Source: Mesorhabditis belari (Eukaryota > Nematoda > Chromadorea > Rhabditida > Rhabditidae). Taken from it: a DNA stretch of 64,000 nucleotides. Below are positions 32,601-44,800 of the stretch, piece by piece. Each line of letters starts with the position of its first letter. Position 1 is the first letter of the stretch. The stretch lies in assembly GCA_958450365.1 (NCBI GenBank), contig CAUEEP010000932.1:507501-571500 (forward strand), written 5' to 3'. Under the pieces are notes generated by a model that was given only the letters and a program-made list of their open reading frames with translations, was not told the DNA's origin and did not search any database. A program made the translations under genes and the position numbers.

Positions 32601-35432
32601 AAAATAAATTAACTTAACTAAACAATGAGCAGGCTTTTTTTGTCCCTAATTAAGTTGAAACTCTGTTAAAATTACCAGAAACTATGGTATTGTTTTATAA
32701 AAGCATTGCTTACTTTCAAATACTTTGAAACATTCTTTTTCCAGTCTTGATTTAATATATTAAGCTGTCCAGAAAGTCTTTTTTACTATTACTTTTTACT
32801 TTTTCTCTTGATACTATTACTTTTTACTTTTTACTTTTTACTTTTTACTATTACTATTACTATTACTATTACTATTACTATTACTTTTTACTATTACTTT
32901 TACTATTACTCTTACTTTTACTCTTACTTTTTACTCTTACTTACATTTAAAATCAATGCCTAACACATTCTAGAGTTGATCAAACAAAGAATTACATTGT
33001 TGAAATGCTAAATGGCTAAAGAATGCTTAAATGAATAAATTTTAGTTTTATAAAATCACCAATAGCTTGTGTTGTGATCGCTGTTCTTATCGTACTCGTT
33101 GTCCATTCAGTCGGCTCGTTGTCCGGTGTGATTGAATGAATAATCTGAAGAACAAATAGCATCATGAATCTATCAAATAAAGATATTTAGCTAATCGATT
33201 GGTTCTTGAAAAGACAATTAGCTAAATAAATAGCTAATTGTAGCTTATAAAAGCGGCAATTTGGGCACCAAAAGCTTCTAAAAGCGAAAATTTTCCAGGT
33301 GCTTTTAAAATTGAAATTTTTTTTTGTGAAATTTTGATTTCAATTTTTTGATTTCATTTATTAGTAATTAAATTTAATAATTGATTTTTCCTCATTTCAT
33401 CGCAATTTTTTCAAACCTCTGTATGTCCATTTGTCACAGTTGTTTCCCACGTTGAAATCTCAGTTTCGTCTTGTTTTCTTGTAGTTTCTGAAATCGGTAA
33501 CTTCTGAAAATAATAGGTTGATGCATAAGTGTTTTTGTTCCTTTTCGTCTGCCGTTTCAAGCCAACAAATGCACGAATTAAACTACGGTTGATTTCATTA
33601 GAAAAAGCAATTATTTTTCTGCAAAATAACATTAAAACGGGTTTAAAAATATTTAATGCCTGGATTTTCTTGAGAGTATGAAGTCGGGTAGTCAAAAAGG
33701 GCTAACTCGATGATGCGGTTTAGACACCTTAGCTAAAGAAAACCTATCTTCGTGTCAATAGATAAAAGATAGAGAAAAAAAAGTTTGATATTTCGCCAAA
33801 ATTTCAGAGAAATTCATTCAGCCAATTTTTCCGTAGAGTTTTTTATAGATTTTTACGAAAAAGGCGTTTTTCACTCTCGAATTTGCTTGAAAGTGAACCG
33901 AAATTCATTTAAAAAGATGCAAATTCAACAAAAAAACACTTTTTTTATAGAGCAAACTATAGATTAATTCGTGAATTTGTTACTTTTTAACAGAAGTACG
34001 AAAAAAACGAAAAGACTTATGCATCAACCTAATAAAAGATAACTTGAAAACAATAAACAATAGTTTTTACAAGTTATGCTTTAAACTATTAGCTAGATAA
34101 TTAACTAGATAATTAGCTAGATAATTATCTAGGTAATTATCTACCGTAAATACTGTAATAGTACCCCACCCCCATAATGACGGTGCGGAGTGTTGCGTAG
34201 TCTAGCTTTGAACGAGTTTTTCTCGACACTGGTTTATGCTACAAGGCGCGTTTAGATATCAAAAAATAGCTGAAATTCAGGGCTATTTTTTGACACCAAA
34301 GACGCATTTTTTGAAAGTACGGGTGCTTTGAAAAAAATGAAATACTAAAAAACTATCAATTAATCCGAATCTAGTCACCGTCAAGCCGTTTATTGGAACC
34401 ATTGAACGTTAGAAGATCTTTTTAAAGTAGATTTTGACAAATCTTCTTTTTTAGGCCCAAAATGAAATATTTTACGGCTCAAAACTACATACTTCTGTGT
34501 AGGGATTCTTATGTTTCAAATTCGAAAGCTATTCATTTCAAAGTGTCTGATTTTGGCACACTATCAGGCACGAAACAACGTAGCGTAGCCTAGATTATCA
34601 AGTGCTTGATTCTAAATGCTATATACGTACCGTAAACACTGTAATAGTACCCCACCCCCATAATGACGGTGCGGAGTGTTGCTTAGTTTAACTTTGAACG
34701 AGTTTTTCTCGACACTGGTTTATGCTACAAGGCGCGTTTAGATATCAAAAAATAGCTGAAATTCAGGGCTATTTTTTGACACCAAAGACGCATTTTTTGA
34801 AAGTACGGGTGCTTCGAAAAAAATGAAATACTAAAAAACTTTTGCGACTACACGACTGTACGAGGGTGGTGGGGTACTATTACAGTATTTATGATAAGTG
34901 TTTTTCATTCAAGTGTTGAGCGCTTATTGGAGCGTACACATTAGAGATTGGTAGCCAGTTCTTTTTCTTTTTAGTCTTCTTTGATCATTTCTTTCCATTT
35001 ACAGTTCTGGACAAAAATCTTTTAACGTTGGTTTTCAATCATGTGTTTGGCTTCTAATAAATGTCAAATTATATGAAGAATTCAAGGTTTTGATTGATAA
35101 AAAGATGATAAAACGAATAAAAGTGATTAAAAACTGATAAAAAGAAGGTTTTTTTTGCTAAAAACTGAGTATTTTTGAAGAAGTTGACCTTGACTTGCTG
35201 TTGCTTGACTCGTTTCACTTGAATGGTTCTCATTTTCCGTAATTTCCGTTTGAAATGTTGAAGTTTCAAAGCTGAAAATATTCTTTAATAATATCTGGAT
35301 TTCTGTTAAACTTCTCCGTTGTTACATCTGGAGTTTCCATTGTTACATCTGGAGATGTTACATCTGGAGTTGAAAGCAAGCCTGGAGTTGGGAAAGAAAC
35401 CCACGGAGACTCGGTGGGAGGAGATGTTTCAA
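26621..35432 (-). CDS. Giant gene, Thr/Ser/Pro-rich mucin-like tail exons
   Basis: Twelve small exons in phase: 35312-35432 (ETSPPTESPWVSFPTPG), 35189-35271 (FETSTFQTEITENENHSSET), 33417-33487, 33060-33144 (DNEPTEWTTSTIRTAITTQA), 31841-31887, 31397-31451 (EPSTLSPTDFPTPDILTT), 29451-29557 (MLTPDETPEPITRITPVEQT), 27369-27485 (STETFTHTVETSTFSTTSFE), 27227-27296, 26755-26797 (DDFPKPPTPAWQTG) and 26621-26687 (WSSSTITSPVSITFSTVSET). Thr and Pro dominate, as in O-glycosylated stalks. I found no membrane segment or certain stop; a Thr-rich open stretch ending at 24598 may be the terminus. A further exon near 36433-36502 would be needed to join it to the cadherin segment. Confidence 0.65.
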
Positions 35433-38400
35433 CTAAATCAATCAATCAATCAATCTGATCACTCAAATACTCAACTTCAAATGTTTATAGCTTTGTTTAA
35501 AGACGATATTTTTGACCCTTAATTAGAGTGCGTTTCTAAATTACCGTAAAAGCCGTAAAAATTCGAATATCAGACCAATCTCAACTAGAAGACTGCCATC
35601 GTGATCCCTTGAAATCGGGACTTATATTTCCTTGAAACTCTTCTTTTTAAGGCAGATTTAAAGCCAGATAAAAGTATTTTAGCTATGGCATTAAAATTGG
35701 AAATATGATTTTTCAAAAAAATTTAAAAAATAATTTTTTTAAAAGAAATTTTATGTGGATTTTTTTTGAAGATTCCCTATGGGATCCAGGTAAACAAAAA
35801 AAGAATAATTTGACTTTTAAACATGTTTTTCGTACGTTTTATGCAAAGAGCTATTGTTTAAAATAGTTTTTAACAATTTTTAATTTGTTTTGATTCATTT
35901 GGCGGACCTTTGACTTTGACGGACTTGGCGGATCTACTTTTTATGACCAGCCAATTTTAGAGGGTTAAAAATTAGAAAACCATGATCTTCTTATTAGAAT
36001 TTTTACGGTAAATTCCTCATTTTCTTTCTCGTTTTTAATTATAATGCTTTAAACTCGTGTAACTTTTGATCGAGTAACGCATAGGGAAAAATGAAACGAT
36101 ATTTCCGACCCATCTTAAAATATGCTTCTATTGGTTTGGTCTTCCCGTTCACAAGAGACTTGTGAACGGGAAGACCAAACAATAAAAGCATATTCTAAGA
36201 TGGGTACCGTATTTTCTCTAATAACTCGGCGAGCCGAGTTGATGACTATTTTACGGTTTCCAAAGTTTTCCCAGATGCTCAACACCCAAATCCCCCACTA
36301 GATCTCATTGTCAGCTACATTTTCCGATCCCACATCAATAGGTTCTGATAGATCTTCTCGAGATTTCAAGCAATTTAGGCAACACTCACTACTATTACGA
36401 TAGATCTTTTGGTTTTTCTTCTCACACACCTGTTTCCCCATTGTGAATCAACGGCTTCATCCCGGAAACTCCCCTCGAAACACAACTTTTTTGCTGCCCA
36501 CCTGAGTTTATACTCAATGGGACTGTGGCTCTAAAAGTAAAAGTCTTTTCTGACAAGAATTTTCCAAGTTTCAGTCATAGAATAGTTTTGAAACTGACGA
36601 ATTCCCGTGCTGATCTTTCACTTCAACGATCACGCACTGTTCCTCGTTTTTGCGCAACTCATTCTCTACGAAAATCTCGCCTGAAAATCATTTACAACAA
36701 CTTGAAACTGAAACTGAAACCAGTATTTTTGTCAATCGAAAACGTCTCATCGCCAATTGAGCTATATAGAGAGAATTCCAGTGGGGAATCGATTGGGGAA
36801 AAGGCGGAAATTGAGCCGATTGATGTCCCCGGGATTGGCCAGGAATCGGGATGAACTGCAAATGAATGCTCGGGATAAAGTTGAGAATTCCAAAGAAGGC
36901 ATTGCCTCATTCCTGGTTTGTAGAAGGCATTGATGAGAAGAATTAGTTTTCCAATGCTTTTTTAATCTATTTAATGTTGAAACCTTGTATTCGGTAGAGA
37001 TTTTGCTCGAAAATAGGTGTTGGGAAATCGTTTGGATCAGCGAAAATCGCTTCATAAGAGATGGTGTTTGATGGAAGAGCCATTAGAGCAGTTGAATCGA
37101 TGAAGTTAAGGTAATCCACCTAAAGAAACAATGTTTCAAAGTGTTGAAAGTATTAGCCAACAAATGGCATGTCAATTCTGCATCTATTCTAATCAATTTA
37201 ATTCTAGCACGGCTTTATTCTAGTACTACTTTTAGTAGAATGAATTCTTTAAATAGAAACAATGTTTCAAAGTATCCAAAGTAGTAGCCAGCAAATCCTT
37301 GTCGATTCCTCCTTTAATCTAATCAATTTAATTCTAGTACGGCTTTATTCTAGTACTGCTTTTAATAGTATAAACTCTTTAAATAGAAACAATCTTTCAA
37401 AACACTGATCCCACTGACCAATGACTTCATTATTAGCATTGCTTCGTTGTTAGCATTGCTTCATTATTAGCATTGCTTCGTTGTTAGCATTGCTTTGTTG
37501 TTAGCATTGCTTCAGTATTAGCATTGCTTCATTATTAGCATTGCTTGATTATTAGCATTGCTTCATTATTAGCATTGCTTCATTATTAGCATTGCTTTGT
37601 TGTTAGCATTTTTTCGTTCTACACCGTCAATCTTTACCCCATTCTCTTTTTGTATCCATTTCGGTCCGTTCAAATTGCGTTGAATGTTCGTTAACTTTGA
37701 GCCAACCTCGTTCAATCTGAAAGATATATCCAGGGTGATCCCGTACAACTTTTTACTAAAACTTGACTTTAAAATGACTGAGGAAAGCTATTTAGCTAAT
37801 TGGAAAAAAATTTAGAGCTTGAAATTTGTGTAAATTGTTCAAATGCTCAATGCAAAATGATGGAAATCTTTTTTTCATTTACTATTTTTTTTCTTTATGC
37901 TTCTATTGAATCATCGGCAAGTGAAAGGATCACACAGTAGTGTTATTTTCCCTTTAATTGGTGCTAAAGATATCTTGAAAAGTTCTTAAAACTAAGAAAA
38001 CAATAAAAACTTATTGTAATCAGTTAACAAAGGCTTAAATATCAGTTTGCGAATTTTCCTGTGACTGCGGATGTCGAGGTTTTTCGTGAATCAATTTGCA
38101 ATTACCGTAAATACTGTAATAGTACCCCACTGTAATAAATACTGTAATAGTACCGCACTCCCCACTCCCACGGTGCGAAGTGTTGCGTCGTCTAGCTTTG
38201 GACGCGTTTTTCTCGACACTGGTTTATGTTACAATGTGCGCTTAGGTATAAAAAAAAAGCTGAAATTCAGGGCTATCTTTTGGTACCTAAGCGCACATTG
38301 TAGCATAAAACAGTGTCGAGAAAAACGCGTCCAAAGCTAGACTACGCAACACTCCACACCGTCATTATGGGGGTGGGGTACTATTACAGTATTTACGATA

Positions 38401-41400
38401 GGTTAAATTATTCCTTAACTATCAAAACTAACATTCACTAGATATTCAAGCAGATTTGCATTGAGTATTTCACATTTTTACACAATTAATTCGATAAATT
38501 CTTAATTAAACTCCGCTAAAACTCGCTAATTTGCGAAATGTATAGTTTTAAACATTAAAAAAAACCGCGCCACAAATGAAACACACTTTTTAAAAGCTCT
38601 TTTTTTTGGTCAAATCAACTTTTTTCCCACATATCCACCAATCCTTTTCATACATTTTCTAAGAAATTTCTAGATTTTCCTATTAGATTTTGTCTTAAAT
38701 GCTTATTTTCTCAATTACCTTATCAATTTGAAGTTCTTAGCCATTGTTGACAGTAGGATTTTCCCAAGGAAAACCCCTCGAAACGATTGCGATTCTGGAT
38801 TCATGAACACCGTGGAAATGCGGTGATAAAGTCGGCCATTCACATTCGAATCGCTCGAGGTTTTCTGGAATGATTGATTGACAAATGCAAAGTTGTGGAA
38901 ATTTTTAGTCATAAGACCAATGTTCTAATTAAAATCATCTAAAATCAATCCTAAGCTACAGGTTTTGGTTGCAAGGATATAGTTTTATGACTTAAAACTA
39001 AAATGAGAGATTTTATACCAGAACGTTGAAATGCTGGGCCAAGTTCCTGACAGGTTCGCAAAGCCAAAACCTCTCAGGATATTTCATTGACATTTAACTA
39101 ATCCAAAGTTGATCCTATTGATCTTTTTGATTAAAAAATTGATTTTAGATTGCAAAATGTAGTCGAAAATTAGATTAATTATTTTCTCGGTGAAACATAG
39201 GCATTTTTTTGAAATATTAGGTTGATGCAAAAGTCTTTTTCATTTTTTTCGTACTTCTTTTGAAAAATAACAAAGTCATCAATTAACCTATGGTTTGCTC
39301 TAAATGAAAAGTGTTTATTGTTGAATTTCCCATCTTTTTAAGTCAATTTGGGTTCACTTTCAAGCAAATTCGAGAGTGAAAACGGGTTTTTCATAAAAAT
39401 CTATAAAAACCTCTATAAAGAAATTGGCTGAATCAATTTCTCTGAAAATCTGAAAAAATATCGAACTTTTTGTGCTCTATCTTTTATTTATTAACATCAA
39501 GATTGGTTTCCTTAGCTAAAGCGTCTAAAATGCATCATCGAGCCGTCGCCTTTTTTGACTACCCGACTTCAGGCTCTCAAAAAAATCTAGACATAAGACA
39601 TTTTAAACTCGTTTTAATGTCATTTTGCAGAAAAATAATTGGCCTTTCGAATGCAATAAACCGTTGTTCAATTGGTGCATTTGTTACTTTTTAACGGAAG
39701 TACGAAAAAAATGAAAAAGACTTTTGCATCAACCTAATAATAGGCATTTATAGGCATTTTTTTTGAAACAAACTTATTAAAATTTAATGAAAAAGTAAGA
39801 TAACGGTTTGGATTTAAGAAAAGAAAGAAATCAAGAAAGAAATCAATCAATCAATCAATCAATCAATTTTTCATTCATTCAAATTTAATCAAATTTAATT
39901 TTGTTTAAAGAAATGAATCATTAAAGTCATCCTTTAACATTTAAGATTGAAAACTTTGAAACAAGCTTTCCAGAAAGTCGCATTTAAACAGTGCAAAGCA
40001 GGATTTTCGTTTTGAGCAAGAACAAGCAGGATTTTGAAAGTTTCGACAATGACAAAGTGACGATTTTGTAAAGTTTTTAGTTTAAAAAGAGACGAAAGCA
40101 CGTGCTTGGCTTTTTTCATTAAAAAAACTCTTTTTATTTTATTTATGGCTATCAAAAATGCCAATAATATCAAATTATTTAAAAACTTTAAACTTTATAG
40201 TTATTTGACTATAGATAAAGCTTAATTATTTGATCCAAATCCTCACTTAAAAAGCTCAAGTTTCAAATAAAGGCTAGTGTAAAAGGGTAACTCTTTATTA
40301 ATACGCTGCAGATCTCGAATTAATTGATCAATCAATTAAGCAAATTCATCTTTATCACCGTTCGAATCTTTTTAAAAGCTGGTTTTTTTTTCAAAGTTAC
40401 TTTAATATTTTGTAGCTTTAATATTTTGTAAAAATGTTTGCTGTAAGCCACACAACAATTGCGGACCGTTTAGATTGTTTGGGTAAAGCGAATCTCGTCG
40501 AAAAATGGGTATCCCATCAACTTAGTGAGGCTAATAAAGCTACTCGAGTGACTATGGCCGGTATTCTTTTTCGTCAATCAAAAAATCGAGGTTTTTGGGA
40601 CACTATTGTGACGGCCGATGAAAAATGGATTTGCTACGATAACCCATCGCGAAAGCCGCAGTGTTTCAGTCCACGAGAACAGCCAAAAGCGACGCCACAA
40701 CGTGATCCGGATGGATCATTTACATCGTTTGGGTAAAGCGAATCTCGTGGAAAAATGGGTATCCCATCAACTTAGTGACGCTAATAAAGCTATTAATATT
40801 TTGTAGCTTTAATATTTTGTAACAATGTTTGCTGCAGGCCACACAACAATTGCGGATCATTTACATCGTTTGGGTAAAGCGAATCTCGTGGAAAAATGGG
40901 TATCCCATCAACTTAGTGACACTAATAAAGCTATTAATACGCCGCAAATATCATTAATTGATCAATCAATTAAGCAAATTCATCTTTATCACCGTTCAAA
41001 TCTTTTTAAAAACTGGTTTTTTTAAAACTTACTTTAATATTTTGTAGCTCAATTATATTCGAGATTGTGGCCGCTTTTTGATCGAAGTAAAACCGGGGTT
41101 CTTCTGATTCCAGGGGAGAAACGATAAGGCCTAAAATGAGTTGTTGACAAAAAAAACTCGTTTACTTTACTGGTTTACTGGTTTACTCTAAACTGGTTTA
41201 CTTTACTGGTTTATTGGTTTACTCTAAACTGGTTTACTTTACTGGTTTACCGGTTTACTTTACTGGTTTACTTAAACATGTTTTTTTAGTGCTTTTTATT
41301 AGGTTTTTGTTAGGTTTTTTGTTAGGTTTTTCTTGGTTTTTATGAGTCTCTTCGTTTCTTTTCGTAATTCCGTTAAAAAAATCATAAGCTTCACGAAAGC

Positions 41401-41837
41401 TTTCTCTCTTTTAAGCACTAGTTCTATTTTCTTGGCAAATCATATAGTGTTGGCAGCTCAGTAAATCATTACAAATAAACAATCACTTTATTTGTCTACA
41501 ATCTTTTTCAGCTAACAGAAAACAAATAAAACTTTAACAATTGTCAAGAAAACTAAGCTTTAAGTCTAGTTTTTTTGGTTGTATTTGTTGCATTTGTTAA
41601 AATTGCATTTTTTTGCTAGTACAGTGTACTTTATCGTAGCTTATGCTTAGGTAAAATACAAAAAGGCTTGTCCTTTTTCCATTACTGAAATTGTTTGCAA
41701 AGTTTTTACATATTTAAGGGACGATTTTTTCGATTTTTTCATTTAGACAACTTCTCGTCAACTTTCTCTTGAAGCTTTTCTTTATCAAGTAAAACCGGGG
41801 TTCTTCTGATTCCAGTGGAGAAACGATAAGGCCTAAG

Positions 41838-41869
<32 letters not shown>

Positions 41870-44800
41870 GACAAAAAAACTCGTTTACTTTATCAAAGAA
41901 AGTTTCTCGTGTTTCTCTTTTGAAATTAGAAAACGAAATTGTTTTAATTGATTTGAGTAATTCGAAAACATTCATACTAATCAAGAAGAATGATAATTAA
42001 GGCTGATCAGCTGATCAGCACAATGATATTTAAGGCCGAAACTCGATTTTTACAAAGCTTGAGTATTTTGTTGTTCTCCAGAAATTTTGGTTATTTAATA
42101 GGTTGATGCATAAGTCTTTTCGTTTTTTTCGTACTTCTGTTTAAAAAGTAACAAATTCACCAATTAATCTATAGTTTGCTCTATAAAAAAAGTGTTTTTT
42201 TGTTGAATTTGCATCTTTTTAAATGAATTTCGGTTCACTTTCAAGCAAATTCGAGAGTGAAAAACGCCTTTTTCGTAAAAATCTTCTAACGTTCAATCGT
42301 AAAAGATCTTCTAACGTTCAATGGTTCCAATAAACGGCTTGACGGTGACTAGATTCGGATTAATTGATAGTTTTTAGTATTTCATTTTTTTCAAAGCACC
42401 CGTACTTTCAAAAAATGCGTCTTTGGTGTCAAAAAATAGCCCTGAATTTCAGCTATTTTTTGATATCTAAACGCGCCTTGTAGCATAAACCAGTGTCGAG
42501 AAAAACTCGTTCAAAGCTAGACTACGCAACACTCCGCACCGTCATTATGGGGGTGGGGTACTATTACAGTATTTACGGTAGATAATTACCTAGATAATTA
42601 CCTAGATAATTATCTAGCTAATTATCTAGTTAATTATCTAGCTAATAGTTTAAAGCATAACTTGTAAAAACTATTGTTTATTGTTTTCAAGTTATCTTTT
42701 ATTAGGTTGATGCATAAGTCTTTTCGTTTTTTTCGTACTTCTGTTAAAAAGTAACAAATTCACGAATTAATCTATAGTTTGCTCTATAAAAAAAGTGTTT
42801 TTTTGTTGAATTTGCATCTTTTTAAATGAATTTCGGTTCACTTTCAAGCAAATTCGAGAGTGAAAAACGCCTTTTTCGTAAAAATCTATAAAAAACTCTA
42901 CGGAAAAATTGGCTGAATGAATTTCTCTGAAATTTTGGCGAAATATCAAACTTTTTTTTCTCTATCTTTTATCTATTGACACGAAGATAGGTTTTCTTTA
43001 GCTAAGGTGTCTAAACCGCATCATCGAGTTAGCCCTTTTTGACTACCCGACTTCATACTCTCAAGAAAATCCAGGCATTAAATATTTTTAAACCCGTTTT
43101 AATGTTATTTTGCAGAAAAATAATTGCTTTTTCTAATGAAATCAACCGTAGTTTAATTGGTGCATTTGTTGGCTTGAAACGGCAGACGAAAAGGAACAAA
43201 AACAACCTAATATATTTTGGACGAAAATGTTTAAGTTTCAAAATTGGGTAGATGGATTAAGGGGAGACTCGGCGAATGACGCCTTATCCCTCACCGTGAT
43301 AATCATCATCATCATCATTATCATTGTTTTTGTGTCGATTGTTATTCCCATAATTTTGTCCCCAATTTCCCCAAATCTACGTCCAGAATGAGGAGGCGTT
43401 TCCATTCGATCCATATTTTGGATTTTTTGTTCATAAACAGTGTTTCAAAGTTGAATTCAAAGAAAAATTTGGGCACTTTTTCGTATATAAATTTGATTGC
43501 AAGTTTAATTTGAGAATTTAACGAGAAAATTTGAAATTGAATTTTGGAATTGAATTTTTGGATTGAATCTTTGAATTGAATCTTTGAATTGAATCGTTGA
43601 ATTGAGTTGTTGAATTGAATCTTTGAATTGAATTGAATTGTTGAATTGAATCTTTGAATTGAATCTTTGAATTGAATTGAATTGTTGAATTGAATTGTTG
43701 AATTGAATCTTTGAATTGAATTGAATTTTTGAATTGAATCTTTGAATTGAATTGAATTGTTGAATTGAATTGTTGAATTGAATCTTTGAATTGAGTTGTT
43801 GAATTGAATCTTTGAATTGAATTGAATTGTTGAATTGAATTGTTGAATTGAATCTTTGAATTGAATTGAATTTTTGAATTGAATCTTTGAATTGAATTGT
43901 TGAATTGAATTGTTGAATTGAATCTTTGAATTGAATCTTTGAATTGAATCGTTGAATTGAATTTTCTTACTCAAGAAAATCACCTTTCTCCAAAATCCAT
44001 CGAATCGCCAATGGCTTATTTTCCTCAAAAGGTAACAAGCGCTCGTCGACAAGAGTTTGACTTTGAATCGAGTGTAAAAAGCCCTGGCAAACATGATTTA
44101 CAAGTTTAAAAACTAGTTTTTACTAGTTAAAGAAGAATTCAGTGCATCGTAAGGCTTGCGTTTACAAACCTTGGCACAAAGTACTCACGGAATACCAGTT
44201 ATAGAGATGGATTTGAAGTGTTTCTCTTTTCTATCTCACCTCGTTATCCAGTGGAAACACTCGAAACGTGGCGACTTTCGTCTTTCCCGGCTTAATCATT
44301 CCTAATTCGTAGCTCAAGCCACTAAAAGAACACTCGATTTACGCGAAATTGAAAAAGTTCTAAGGCCAAAAGGGTCAAAAGGGCCAAAAGGGCCAAAAGG
44401 GCCAAAAGGCTAGCCATTTTCTCGACAAACCCGTTTTTCTGTATTCCATCAATCCGCATTTCATCAATCCTAAAACGAGTCGGCTCTTTGTTCGCTTTTT
44501 CGTAGCCAACTTTAAAGTTGATTACGCGCACATTTTTTAGCGTCACATAACTAAATTTGAAACTTTTATTTTTTAAAGATTTTCTTTTTCAAATTTCTCT
44601 TTTTAAATACTTTAAATACTTTTTAAATACTTTTTAAATACTAAAGATTTACCCATTATTCACGAAAATCACATAAACAAAATGAGAGGCTTTTTCCTGT
44701 TGAATAAAGTAGTGAACCTGAAAAGATTTTCATTATTTTTGAAAACTTCAAACTTTTAAGACAAAATTCCCCATCTCTTTAAATTTGGTGCCCTATCTCA

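Noticed and set aside
33785..33967. 60-codon ORF identical to one at 42767-42949
   Set aside because: Identity reflects the inverted duplication of a family D MITE; no transposase or other motif.
43342..44094. 250-codon minus-strand open frame rich in Phe, Asn, Ser, Ile, Gln
   Set aside because: It is the TTGAATTGAATC minisatellite read in frame; only 43984-44083, in another frame and spliced, looks coding.
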